From contig LJHT01000060.1 of assembly GCA_001295905.1 (NCBI GenBank), positions 1 through 64,000 of the forward strand: 64,000 nt of DNA, read 5' to 3'. A program made the translations under genes and the position numbers. This DNA comes from a beta proteobacterium AAP51. Its GTDB lineage: Bacteria > Pseudomonadota > Gammaproteobacteria > Burkholderiales > Burkholderiaceae_C. Positions 32,366 to 40,861 of this stretch are shown here, in pieces (position 1 is the first letter of the stretch; each line of letters starts with the position of its first letter). The notes under the pieces were generated by a model, which had not been told where the DNA came from, searched no databases, and saw only the letters and a program-made list of their open reading frames with translations.

Positions 32366-33120
32366 AACAGCCCCGCGCCGCCGCCGCCGTGCTGGCCCTG
32401 CACCTGGGCGTGTTCTGGGCGGCCTGGGCGGCCTTGGACCGCGGGACGGGTCACTCCGGCCCGGGCGGGCTGCTCCATGAGGAAGCCGCGGTGCTGCAGG
32501 TGAGTTTGCAGCCTTTGCCGGTGGCGACCCCACCGCCCGAAACAGCCTGGCGCAAGCCACCTGAACAGCTGCAGCCGGCGCGCAGCCTGGCCCCATGGCC
32601 GGGCGCCGCCTGGCTGCCCGCGCCGCGCCTGGCCACGGAAACGCCCGCGGCCCCGGCCCCGGCCTCGTCCGAGCCTGCTCAGGCGGCCACCCCAGCCGTC
32701 GAACCGGTGGCCCGGGTGGTGCAAGGTCAGACCGAGAGCACCATTCCGGCCCTGGACCCCGCCACCGAAACCCGCGCTGCCGTGCCGCCAGCGCGCTGGA
32801 GTGCAGACACCCTGCCCGCCGTCGCAAGCGCAGAGCCGGCCCCCACGCCGGCCCAGGCCGACCGGCGCGAGTGCCCGCCCGCCCCGCACCCCGCCGCGCT
32901 GCGCGAGCGCGGCATCGAAGGCGAGGTGCGCCTGCTCGTGCGCGTGGGCGCCGACGGCCGCGCCGCGGAAGTGCGCCTGCACCAGCCCAGCGGCTGGCGC
33001 CTCTTCGACCATGCCGCCATGGCCCAGGCCCAGGCCTGCCGCTTCCAGCCGGCGCGGCGTGGCCTGCAGGCGGTGGAAAGCTGGGTGGAGTTTCCGGTGC
33101 GCTTTTCGCTGCGTGGCTAG
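32362..33120 (+). CDS. tonB: TonB-like energy transducer of the haem operon
   Basis: TonB-type protein of 252 residues: an N-terminal membrane helix (about 6-25) that carries the His typical of TonB helices (LALHLGVFW), a long periplasmic Pro/Ala/Glu-rich spacer (about 50-175), and a C-terminal TonB domain with HPAALRERGIEGEVRLLVRV and RLFDHAAMAQAQACRF. It should couple the proton-motive force to HmuR. ExbB and ExbD are not encoded here. The GTG start at 32362 overlaps the hmuV stop in the pattern GTGA; the ATG at 32311 would add 17 residues within hmuV and is not preferred. Confidence 0.87.
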   Translation: MKQPRAAAAVLALHLGVFWAAWAALDRGTGHSGPGGLLHEEAAVLQVSLQPLPVATPPPETAWRKPPEQLQPARSLAPWPGAAWLPAPRLATETPAAPAPASSEPAQAATPAVEPVARVVQGQTESTIPALDPATETRAAVPPARWSADTLPAVASAEPAPTPAQADRRECPPAPHPAALRERGIEGEVRLLVRVGADGRAAEVRLHQPSGWRLFDHAAMAQAQACRFQPARRGLQAVESWVEFPVRFSLRG

Positions 33121-33142
33121 GCGGGAACGCCAGCTCACCGCG

Positions 33143-33185
33143 CGGCAGCCCGCGCCGCCCGGCGCAGGGCGCGAGCAGGCTGCCG
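33143..33185 (+). terminator. Candidate terminator after the haem operon
   Basis: CGGCAGCC (33143-33150) pairs with GGCTGCCG (33178-33185) around an inner GC-rich stem, followed by TTTCCT. It starts 22 bases after the tonB stop. The tail is short, so a Rho-independent function is likely but not certain. Confidence 0.5.
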
Positions 33186-33193
33186 TTTCCTGG

Positions 33194-33228
33194 TGTGACA
33201 CCCTGCTGTGAGACCCAGGTGTGAGACC
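33194..33228 (+). repeat. Three 9-bp direct repeats at 13-bp spacing
   Basis: TGTGACACC (33194), TGTGAGACC (33207) and TGTGAGACC (33220) follow each other at an exact 13-bp period, about 100 bases before the PEP-CTERM protease start. They may be binding sites for a regulator of that gene. Confidence 0.55.
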
Positions 33229-33326
33229 GCCCACCCCCAGCCCCCCGGTTCCCGGGGAGTCGACCGGGCTCCCGCACCCTTAAAGTGAGCGGGCTCATGC
33301 ACCCCGCGACCCTCAGGGAGAAGTTG

Positions 33327-34328
33327 ATGTTCAAGCTTGCCGCCCACACCCGCCAGCTGCTGGCCCTTGCGACGCTGGCCCTGTGCCTGCCGGCCGCGCA
33401 AGCCTCCACCGCCGACTACGACGCCATGGTGGCCAGCGGCTTCACCGAAGAGGGCATCTTCCCGCGCATCGTCATCCGCGACGACATCGGGCTGGCCGCC
33501 TCGGCCACCTTCGCCGCCAACCCGGCCTTCTCGGGCGTGGTGTCCATCAGCGGCTGCACGGGCGTGCTGATCGCGCCCACCACCATCTTGTCGGCGCGCC
33601 ACTGCTCACCCACGGTGGGCGGCACCGTGCGCTTCGGCACCAACCGCAACAGCCCCACCTTCAGCACCAGCATCCAGTCGGTGCTGTTCCCCGGCGGCGG
33701 CACGGCGGGTTCGCCGCTGCTCGACGGCAACGACGTGGCCATCCTCAGGCTTTCGTCCGTGGTGCCGGCCAACATCGCCACGCCCTTCGCGCTGACCGCC
33801 GCCACCACCGAGCTGACCGGCTTCAGCGTCGTCACGCTCGGCTACGGCGGCCGCGGCATCGGCAGCACCGGCGCCACCGGTTCCGACGGCATCCGCCGCG
33901 GCGGTACCAACGTGCTCGACCGCTATGGCGCGGCCGTGAACACCACCACGAACATCGGCGGCACCACCAACATCTTCTCCACCGACTTCGACAACCCCAC
34001 CGGCACCAGCAACACGCTGGGCTGGCTGGGCAGCTCGGCCACGGCCACCGGCTTCGAGGCCACCACGGCCGGCGGCGACAGCGGCGGCCCGCTGCTCTTC
34101 GACAACGGCGGCGTGTGGACGCTGATGGGCGTGCTCAGCGGCGGCACCACCACCAACAGCGTCTATGGCGACATTTCGTGGTGGACGGGCGTGGCGCCCT
34201 TCCGCACGCAGATCGAAGCCGCCGGCGGCGTCTTCATCGCCGTGGTGCCCGAGCCCGGCACCTACGTGATGATGCTGCTGGGCCTGGGCCTGATCGGCCT
34301 GCGCCTGCGCCGTTCGGCCCAGGCTTGA
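33327..34328 (+). CDS. Trypsin-like serine protease with PEP-CTERM tail
   Basis: Exported protease of 333 residues. Signal peptide at about 1-27 (LLALATLALCLPAAQA), then a chymotrypsin-fold domain with His in ILSARHCS, Asp in GNDVAILRL and Ser in GGDSGGPLL, all three catalytic residues present. The domain is Gly/Thr/Ser/Asn-rich (TTTNIGGTTNIF), as is common for secreted proteins. The end is a classical PEP-CTERM sorting signal: VPEPGTYVMMLLGLGLIG and then a basic LRLRRSAQA. Such tails are recognised by exosortase and occur in EPS-producing bacteria; an EPS locus with epsL lies 20 kb away. The ATG at 33327 has AGGGAGAAG upstream. Confidence 0.93.
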   Translation: MFKLAAHTRQLLALATLALCLPAAQASTADYDAMVASGFTEEGIFPRIVIRDDIGLAASATFAANPAFSGVVSISGCTGVLIAPTTILSARHCSPTVGGTVRFGTNRNSPTFSTSIQSVLFPGGGTAGSPLLDGNDVAILRLSSVVPANIATPFALTAATTELTGFSVVTLGYGGRGIGSTGATGSDGIRRGGTNVLDRYGAAVNTTTNIGGTTNIFSTDFDNPTGTSNTLGWLGSSATATGFEATTAGGDSGGPLLFDNGGVWTLMGVLSGGTTTNSVYGDISWWTGVAPFRTQIEAAGGVFIAVVPEPGTYVMMLLGLGLIGLRLRRSAQA

Positions 34329-34344
34329 CCCAAGCGCAAGCCCT

Positions 34345-35568
34345 TCACCTCTCGGTGAAGGCTTCCTGCGACTTCATCATCGGCCGCAGCATGTAGGCCA
34401 GCACGCTGCGCTGACCGGTGCGGATTTCCACCGTGCCGGTCATGCCGGGCAGCACGCTCAGCGGCTTGCCGGCCTTCTGCAGCCCATCAGGCACGGCGCG
34501 CACCATGGCGCGGTACCAGGTGCCCTCGGTGGCGGCCTTGTCGGGGTCGCCCATGGCGTCGGGGCTGATGGACACCACCGTGCCTTCCAGCATGCCGTAG
34601 ACGGTGAAGTCATAGGCGCTGAGCTTCACGCGCACCTGCTGCCCGGTGCGCACGAAGCCGATGTCGGCCGGCTTCACGCGCGCTTCCACCAGCACGCGCG
34701 GGCCCAGCGGCAAGATCTCCATCACCGGCGCGCCGGGCTGCACCACGCCCCCCACGGTGTTGGCGCGCAGGGTCTTCACCACGCCGTTGACGGGGCTGAC
34801 CAGCGTGGTGCGGCGCAGTGCGTCGTCGCGCACCACCATCTGCTCTTCCAGCAACGCCAGCTCGTTGCGCACGCGCACCATCTCGCCGGCGGCTTCCTGG
34901 CGGAAGCGGTTGATGCGCTCCTGCGTCTGCAGCTGCAGGTCGTTGAGCTGGCGGCGCACGCGCATCACCTCCACCTCGCTCATGAGCCCGCGTGAGGACA
35001 TGGCCTGCGCCATGCCCAGTTCCTTCTGCAGCAGCGCGGCGCTGCGGCCGTTGGTTTCCACGGCCTCGTTCAGCGCGTGCTGGCGGGCGGCGTGGCTTTC
35101 GGTCTCGGCCTCCACCACGGCTTCGGGTATGTCTTCGCTGAACTGCAGCGGGCGGCCGTTGGCTTCGGCCTGCAGGCGGGCCAGCGTGCCCAGCAGCGCC
35201 AGCTTCTTGGCCGTGCTCTCGGCCTGCTGCGATTCGAAGCGCGTGGGGTCGAGCATGGCCAGCGCCTGGCCTTCGGTCACCTCCTGGCCTTCGCGCACCA
35301 GCAGTTCGCGCACGATGCCGCCTTCCAGGCTGGCGATCACCTGCTCGCGGCCGTCGGGCACCACGCGGCCACTGGCCTTGGCCACGATGTCCACCTGCGC
35401 AAAGCCGGCCCAGGTAATGGCCAGCGCAATAGCGGCCAGCAGCAGGTACACGGCCCACATCGCGGCCGGCGCGGGGTCTTGCAGGTAGGCCGCCTGCACG
35501 CTGCCGATGTAGGGTGCATCACCCCGCTGCAGTTCGGGGCCCTTCTTGCGGCTGGAGAACACGCCCAT
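34345..35568 (-). CDS. Type I secretion HlyD/LapC-family membrane fusion adaptor
   Basis: Periplasmic adaptor of 407 residues that bridges the secretion ATPase and an outer-membrane TolC-type channel. One membrane helix (about 36-57), then a lipoyl half-motif (DGREQVIASLEGGIVRELLV), a long alpha-hairpin (about 110-245), the second lipoyl half (TTLVSPVNGVVKTLRANTVG) and the C-terminal beta domain (LVEARVKPADIGFV, PGMTGTVEIRTGQRS). Standard for HlyD, PrtE and LapC. The ATG at 35568 is preferred over a TTG one codon before it. Last gene of the GT41-ABC-HlyD operon, 22 bases after the ABC gene; no TolC gene is in the window. Confidence 0.94.
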   Translation of the reverse strand: MGVFSSRKKGPELQRGDAPYIGSVQAAYLQDPAPAAMWAVYLLLAAIALAITWAGFAQVDIVAKASGRVVPDGREQVIASLEGGIVRELLVREGQEVTEGQALAMLDPTRFESQQAESTAKKLALLGTLARLQAEANGRPLQFSEDIPEAVVEAETESHAARQHALNEAVETNGRSAALLQKELGMAQAMSSRGLMSEVEVMRVRRQLNDLQLQTQERINRFRQEAAGEMVRVRNELALLEEQMVVRDDALRRTTLVSPVNGVVKTLRANTVGGVVQPGAPVMEILPLGPRVLVEARVKPADIGFVRTGQQVRVKLSAYDFTVYGMLEGTVVSISPDAMGDPDKAATEGTWYRAMVRAVPDGLQKAGKPLSVLPGMTGTVEIRTGQRSVLAYMLRPMMKSQEAFTER

Positions 35569-35590
35569 CAAGCCACCCCCGGCCCGGCGT

Positions 35591-37864
35591 TCATACCGAG
35601 GCCTCGCGTTCCACCGGCCTTGCGGTGGGATGCAGGTGCAGGTTGCTGGGCGCGCCGCCGGCCACCTGGGGCGCGGCCGCCGGGCGCTGGCCGCTCAGGG
35701 CCGCCAGCACCTGGGCCTTGGGGCCGTCCATCACCAGCCGGCCGGCGTCGATGACGAGCACGCGGTCCACCAGTTCCAGCACCGCCGGGCGGTGCGTCAC
35801 CATCAGCAGCGTGCACTCGCCGCCGGCTTCCTTCAGCTGGCGCAGGAAGAGCGCTTCGCTCTGCGCATCCATGCTGCTGGTGGGTTCGTCCATCAGCAGA
35901 ATCTTTGGGTGCGTGACCAGGCAGCGCGCCAGCGCCACCAGCTGCCGCTGCCCGCCCGAGAGCAGGTTGCCGGCCTCGCCCACCGGCAGTTCCCAGCCCT
36001 GCGGGTGGGCCTGGATCAAACGGTCGAGGCCCGTCAGGCGCGCCACGTCGGCCAGGCGGGCGGGGTCGGCGCTGGGGCGGTCGAGCAGCACGTTCTCGCG
36101 CAGCGTGCCGTGGAAGAGGCGCGGGTCCTGCGAGACGAAGCCCACGCGGGCGCGGAAGTCGGCGGGGTCGATCTGGCGCAGGTCGATGCCGTCCACATCC
36201 ACATAACCCTCGGTGGGCTGGTACAGCCCGGCCAGCAGCCGCAGCACCGTGCTCTTGCCGCTGCCGATGCGGCCCAGGATGGCCACGCGTTCACCGGGCT
36301 CGAACTTCAGCGTCACGCCCTTGAGCACCTTGGGGCCCTCGCCGCCGCCCGTGGCGCCGGGCACGCTGGCCGGCGCCGGGTAGGCAAAGCCCACCTCGTG
36401 CAGGCCGATGCGGCCGGTGAGTTCACGCCGCGGCACGTAGGTCTTGCCGGCTTCGCGTTCCACGGGCTTCTGCATCACGCTGTCCAGCGCCAGCATGGCG
36501 GCGCGCGCGCCCTGGTAGCGCGTGGCCAGGCTGGTGATGCTGGCCAGCGGCGCCACCGCGCGCGAGGCCAGCATCACCGCGCCGAAGAGCGCCCCGCCGG
36601 TGATGACCTGGGCCTCGATGAGGTACACGCCCCACACCAGCATGACGATGGTGACGAGTTGCTGCGCCACGCTGGACAGGTTCATCGTCCAGCTGGTGAT
36701 GCTGCGCGACTTCAGCGCCGCCTCGGCCGCGCCGGCGGTGGCTTCTTCGTAGCGGCGCAGGAAGCGGCCCTGCGCACCGGCGGCCTTCAGGTCTTCCAGC
36801 CCGTCCACCGCTTCCACCAGCACGCCATGCAGGTCGGACTGCTGCTGCATGTTGCTGTTCATCGCACGCCGCAGCGAACCCTGGATGACCATGCTGATGA
36901 CCAGCAGCACGGGAATGGCGATCACCAGCACCCAGCCCAGCGGCCCGCCGATGACGAACACCATGGCCACGAAGATGACGATGAAGGGCAGGTCGGACAC
37001 CGCGCTCAGCGTGGCCGAGGCGAAGAAGTCGCGCATCATTTCCACCTGCGCCAGGATGTGCGCGTAGGCCCCGGCACTGGCCGGCCGGTGTTCCATGCGC
37101 AGCGCCAGCGTCTGGCGGAAGAGCAGGCTGCCGACGATGAGGTCGGCCTTGCGACCGGCCATGTCGATGAGGTAGGCGCGCAGCTGCCGCGCCATCATGT
37201 CGAAGGCCAGCGCCAGGCCGCAGCCGGCGGCGATGGCCCACAGCGTGACCACGGCGTGGTGCGGTATCACCTTGTCGTAGATGACGCTGGTGGCCAGGCC
37301 CGACACCAGCATCAGCACGTTGCTCAGCATGGCCGCGATGAGCGCGCTGCGGTAGTAGGGCACGAAGCGCCGCAGCGTGCCCCACAGCCAGTGGCTGCCG
37401 GCGTCGCGCACCAGCGGTGCCGCGCCCGCCGCCTGTGCCGGGCCCGCGCCCACCTGCGGCACCGGGGTGCACACGAGCGCGATACCGGTGTATTCGGCCT
37501 GCAGCTCGCTTTCGCTGGCGGTGCAGGCGTGGTGCTGCGGGCCGGGCATCACGATGTCGTACTGCGTCTGCCCTGGCTCGCCCCCGGCATGGCGGGCCAC
37601 AACGATGCAGGCATCGCCGCCGTTCAGCAGCAGCACCGCGGGCAGCAGCAGTTCGTGCAGATCGGCCACCGGGCGCTGCAGCAGGCCGGCGTTGTAGCCG
37701 GCCTCGCGCAGCGCACGCACGGCCTGGTCGGGGCCCAGCGGGCCGGCCACCGGCTGGCTGGCCAGCAGCGATTCGGCCGTGCGCTCGCGCCCGTGGTGGC
37801 GCGTCAGCCACGACAGCGCATGCGCCAGCGCGTCGCTGTCCAGGCCGGGGCTGGGCTCGTCCAT
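35591..37864 (-). CDS. Type I secretion ABC transporter (LapB/RTX type)
   Basis: Inner-membrane exporter ATPase of 757 residues. Residues 1-150 form a C39-like domain that lacks the peptidase Cys, as in LapB and HlyB, and so would dock the substrate without cleaving it. Six membrane helices lie at about 165-440. The ATPase domain has Walker A GRIGSGKST, signature LLSGGQRQL, Walker B ILLMDEPTSSMD and switch His in LLMVTHR. The degenerate C39 domain points to RTX-type or large adhesin substrates with an uncleaved C-terminal signal. It starts 33 bases after the glycosyltransferase gene. The substrate gene is not in the window. Confidence 0.95.
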   Translation of the reverse strand: MDEPSPGLDSDALAHALSWLTRHHGRERTAESLLASQPVAGPLGPDQAVRALREAGYNAGLLQRPVADLHELLLPAVLLLNGGDACIVVARHAGGEPGQTQYDIVMPGPQHHACTASESELQAEYTGIALVCTPVPQVGAGPAQAAGAAPLVRDAGSHWLWGTLRRFVPYYRSALIAAMLSNVLMLVSGLATSVIYDKVIPHHAVVTLWAIAAGCGLALAFDMMARQLRAYLIDMAGRKADLIVGSLLFRQTLALRMEHRPASAGAYAHILAQVEMMRDFFASATLSAVSDLPFIVIFVAMVFVIGGPLGWVLVIAIPVLLVISMVIQGSLRRAMNSNMQQQSDLHGVLVEAVDGLEDLKAAGAQGRFLRRYEEATAGAAEAALKSRSITSWTMNLSSVAQQLVTIVMLVWGVYLIEAQVITGGALFGAVMLASRAVAPLASITSLATRYQGARAAMLALDSVMQKPVEREAGKTYVPRRELTGRIGLHEVGFAYPAPASVPGATGGGEGPKVLKGVTLKFEPGERVAILGRIGSGKSTVLRLLAGLYQPTEGYVDVDGIDLRQIDPADFRARVGFVSQDPRLFHGTLRENVLLDRPSADPARLADVARLTGLDRLIQAHPQGWELPVGEAGNLLSGGQRQLVALARCLVTHPKILLMDEPTSSMDAQSEALFLRQLKEAGGECTLLMVTHRPAVLELVDRVLVIDAGRLVMDGPKAQVLAALSGQRPAAAPQVAGGAPSNLHLHPTARPVEREASV

Positions 37865-37897
37865 CGCTTGGGCTTCAGGCCATCACTGCCAGGGGCT

Positions 37898-39793
37898 TCA
37901 GCCGCCCCGTGCTTCGAAGGCCAGGCGCTCGAACTCGGTTTCGATGTCGCGCACGATCTGCGGCAGGTCGAACAGCGGGCTGCTGCGGCCGTGCTCGCTG
38001 AGGTAGCGGCGGATCGACTTCACGCGGCTGGGCTGGCGCCCCAGCGTGACGGCGAGCTTTTCGTAGTCGGCCAGGTTCTCGGTGACGAGTTCGGGCAGGC
38101 CGATGGCATTGAGCAGGCTGCCGGCCATGCGGCTGATGTAGGTGCGGCCGGCGCGCGTGACCATGGGCGTGCCCATCCACAGCGCGTCGCTCGCCGTGGT
38201 GCCGGCGTTGAAGGGAAAGGTGTCCAGCATCAGGTCGATGAGCTGGAAGCGCGCCAGGTAGTCGGGCGGTGCCACGCGCGGCGCGAAGTGCAGGCGCTCG
38301 GGCGCGATGCCCTGCGCAGTGGCCGCGGCCTGCATGTTGGCGCGTGCGGTGTCGTTGTCGGCCAGCAGCCACAGGATGCTGTTCGGCACCTGGGCCAGGA
38401 TGCGCATCCAGGCGCCGAACATCTCGGGCGTGAACTTGTGGTTGTTGTTGAAGCTGCCGAAGATGAACACGTCTTCGGGCAGGCCGTACTGGGCGCGCGT
38501 GGGCATGGCGCCCACCTCGCGCTGGCGGTCGCTGACCTGGTAGCAGTGCGGCAGGTAGATGGGCTTTTCGGTGCAGTAGGGCAGCAGTTCGGGCGGCATC
38601 ACGAAGCGGTCGGCCAGCATCCAGTCCACGCCCGGCAGCGCGCTGGTGCCGGGCAGGCCGAGGTAGCTCACCTGCACCGGCGCGGCGCGGTGGCCCAGGA
38701 TGGCCGGGCGCGCGCCTGCGGTGAGGCCCTGCAGGTCCACCAGCACGTCGATGCCGGCCTGCGCGATGAGGCGCGCCGCGGTGGCGTCGTCCACGCCGGC
38801 CAGGCGCACGTGGTGGTCCATCGCCTTCAGGATGCGTTCACGCTGGCGGCGGAAGACGGGCTGCGTCGATTCCGGCGTCCAGCAAAAGGCCCACACCTCG
38901 AAGCGGCTGCGGTCATGCAGCTCGAAGAGCTCGGGCGTCAGCAGGCCCACGGCATGCATGTGCAGGTCGCCGCTGAGGTAGCCGATCTTCACCTTGCCGG
39001 TGCGCGGCGGCACGCGCGTGTGCAAGGGCACGGGCGGCGGCTTGGGCACCTTCTCGTGCACGAAGCGCACGCTGCTCAGCAGTTGCAGCGCGGGGTCGTC
39101 ACTCAGGCCCATGGTGGCCAGCAGCGAGGTGCCCATCAGCAGCTGGTTGGGCGTGACCTCGCCCACCGGCAGGTAGTGCGGCCAGGCGCACTGCTTCTGG
39201 CGGAGGTGCACGTAGTGCTGGATGACGTCGTTCTGGGCGGCCTTCACCTCCAGGCTGCGGCGCATCAGCGCTTCGGCCTCGGGGTAGCGGCGCTGCACCT
39301 CCAGCAGGCGCGCGGCGTTGTTCAGCGCGTGCAGCAGGTGTTCTTGCGACGGGGGCTGGGTGGGCGGCTGGCCGGGGCCGTCGCCAGCGTCGAACACGGC
39401 GCGCCAGTGTGCGAGCGCGGCCTCGATGTCGCCGCGCCGTTCACACAGGTGGCCCAGGTTCAGGTGCGCCGGCGCAAAACCCGGCTGGGCCTGCAAGGAC
39501 AGGCGGTAGGCGGCCTCGGCCTGCTCGTTGCGGCCCAGCTGCGAGAGCACCGCGCCCCAATTGAAGCCGGCCACGTGGCGCAGCGGCGAAACGCTGTTCG
39601 CGAGCCAGGCGTCGTACAGCGCGGCGGCGGCCTCGGGTTGGCTGGCGGCCTGCAAGGCGTTGGCGCGTTCCAGCAGCTCGGGCAAGGGCATGGCGCCGCT
39701 GCGCGCGGCCTGCAGCAGCGCTTCTTCGGCTGCGGGCGGCGCGGCGGAAGCTGGGGCGGAAGCTGCGGCAGAAATGGCAAGGCTGGAGTCCAT
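37898..39793 (-). CDS. TPR and GT41 (SPINDLY/OGT-type) protein O-glycosyltransferase
   Basis: Cytoplasmic glycosyltransferase of 631 residues. The first 60 residues are Ala-rich; TPR-type helices follow (about 65-210, PGFAPAHLNLGHLCERRGD), then a GT41 domain (about 265-610) with GYLSGDLHMHAVGLL, DVLVDLQGLTAGAR, the LPGTSALPGVDWMLADRFV segment, FGSFNNNHKFTPE and the donor-site motif DTFPFNAGTTASDALWMG PMV-type sequence. Family members move GlcNAc, fucose or other sugars to Ser/Thr of proteins; donor and acceptor here are unknown. As first gene of an operon with a type I exporter, the likely acceptor is the exported protein; this is inference. The ATG at 39793 has GAGGAG five bases before it. 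Confidence 0.9.
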   Translation of the reverse strand: MDSSLAISAAASAPASAAPPAAEEALLQAARSGAMPLPELLERANALQAASQPEAAAALYDAWLANSVSPLRHVAGFNWGAVLSQLGRNEQAEAAYRLSLQAQPGFAPAHLNLGHLCERRGDIEAALAHWRAVFDAGDGPGQPPTQPPSQEHLLHALNNAARLLEVQRRYPEAEALMRRSLEVKAAQNDVIQHYVHLRQKQCAWPHYLPVGEVTPNQLLMGTSLLATMGLSDDPALQLLSSVRFVHEKVPKPPPVPLHTRVPPRTGKVKIGYLSGDLHMHAVGLLTPELFELHDRSRFEVWAFCWTPESTQPVFRRQRERILKAMDHHVRLAGVDDATAARLIAQAGIDVLVDLQGLTAGARPAILGHRAAPVQVSYLGLPGTSALPGVDWMLADRFVMPPELLPYCTEKPIYLPHCYQVSDRQREVGAMPTRAQYGLPEDVFIFGSFNNNHKFTPEMFGAWMRILAQVPNSILWLLADNDTARANMQAAATAQGIAPERLHFAPRVAPPDYLARFQLIDLMLDTFPFNAGTTASDALWMGTPMVTRAGRTYISRMAGSLLNAIGLPELVTENLADYEKLAVTLGRQPSRVKSIRRYLSEHGRSSPLFDLPQIVRDIETEFERLAFEARGG

Positions 39794-39949
39794 GCGGCTC
39801 CTCGGGGATGGGCGTGCTGGCGATGCTAGGCAGCCCTGCCATTTCTTTAAGCGGGATCAGCGGGGTGCGAACCCGCCTATTTCGAAGTCAGCGCAGTCAG
39901 CCGCTGTCGCAAGCCCTCACCCGCTTTCACTTGCCAGCGCCGCGCCCCC

Positions 39950-40789
39950 TCAAGGCTTCAGCGCCGCAATGGCCGCCGAGATGGCCGCTTCGAAGGACTT
40001 CTCGGCCACGTCGCCATAGTGCTGGCCAGCGGCGCCGGCCAGGAAGTTGCCGTAGGCCGCCAAGGCTTCGTCGGGCAGGGCCTGGTAGGCGATGGCAAAG
40101 CCGGCCAGCGAGATGGTCTCGAAGGCCTGCACCAGCTGCGGCCGCTGTTCCTGCAGGGTGGCGCGCAGCTCGGCCTCGGACAAGGGCGGGGCCTGCGGGT
40201 CGAAGCGCACCAGCGCCAGCGGCAGCATGGCGCCCATCTGGATGATGATGTCGGCGCTGGCACTGGCCGCGCGCGAGGCCTCCACCAGGCGCAGCAGCAG
40301 CTGCTGGCGCTGCGGCGTGGCCGCCTGCACCAGCGCCATGCCGCGCTTGGTGCGGGCCTGGATGTCGGCCTCGGCGCGGGCGGTGTCGTCCACCTCGGCC
40401 TGGGTGATGCTGCGCGCGGTGGGGCTTTCGTACCAGCGCATCAGCTCGGGCAGCTGGTTCAGGCGCGTGTTCTCGGCCACGGCGCGGCGCGCGGCCCCGC
40501 GCAGGCGGTCGGCCTCGAAGGCCGGGCCCGCGGCCTGCTTCACCTTCTGCTGCACCTCGGCGCTGGCGGGCTTGGGGCCGGCGGCCAGGCCCTGCAGCAG
40601 GCCTTCGCGCATCTGCGTGGCGGCCAGGGCCAGCTGCTCCCACTGGCCCGAAAGCTTCATCAGCTGCTCGGCCTGCGTGTCGCTGATTTGCGCCTGGGCG
40701 TTGCCCGCCCCGCCGAGACCGAACACGAGGCCCAGGGCCAGCCCCAGGCCCGGGAAAAGCGCCCGCAGGCGCTGGGTGATGTTCTGCAT
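39950..40789 (-). CDS. Secreted protein, DUF2059-like
   Basis: Exported protein of 279 residues. The signal peptide (about 1-34, LFPGLGLALGLVFGLGG...AQAQ) precedes an all-helical protein with a region resembling DUF2059 (AELMRWYESPTARSIT-type segment, here LPELMRWYESPTARSITQAE), which is found in periplasmic proteins of unknown function. The C-terminal half is helical and Ala-rich without known motifs. It lies between the DNA ligase gene (72 bases upstream) and the GT41 operon (156 bases downstream), all on the minus strand; I see no functional link with either. Confidence 0.75.
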   Translation of the reverse strand: MQNITQRLRALFPGLGLALGLVFGLGGAGNAQAQISDTQAEQLMKLSGQWEQLALAATQMREGLLQGLAAGPKPASAEVQQKVKQAAGPAFEADRLRGAARRAVAENTRLNQLPELMRWYESPTARSITQAEVDDTARAEADIQARTKRGMALVQAATPQRQQLLLRLVEASRAASASADIIIQMGAMLPLALVRFDPQAPPLSEAELRATLQEQRPQLVQAFETISLAGFAIAYQALPDEALAAYGNFLAGAAGQHYGDVAEKSFEAAISAAIAALKP

Positions 40790-40861
40790 CGTCTTGTACT
40801 CCCTGAAACACGCGGCACCTCACCGCGTGCCGCCCCACTGTACGGGCGCGCCGGGCAGGCG

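Noticed and set aside
33191..33207. A sigma-54-like promoter (TGG...GC) upstream of the PEP-CTERM protease
   Set aside because: The GG and GC pairs are 11 bases apart where the class needs 10, so it does not fit; the direct repeats explain the sequence better.
30158..33409. A minus-strand open frame of 1083 codons across the haem transporter genes
   Set aside because: Antisense to hmuT, hmuU, hmuV and tonB, which have intact motifs and coupled starts; composition is that of a shadow frame.
35591..37864. Peptidase-containing (bacteriocin-type) ABC transporter
   Set aside because: The N-terminal C39-like domain has no catalytic Cys, which points to an RTX/adhesin exporter and not to leader-peptide cleavage.
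35546..39829. A plus-strand open frame of 1427 codons antisense to the glycosyltransferase and secretion genes
   Set aside because: It is the mirror of real genes in very GC-rich DNA: rich in His, Gln, Arg and Ala, without domains, while the minus strand encodes complete, recognisable proteins.
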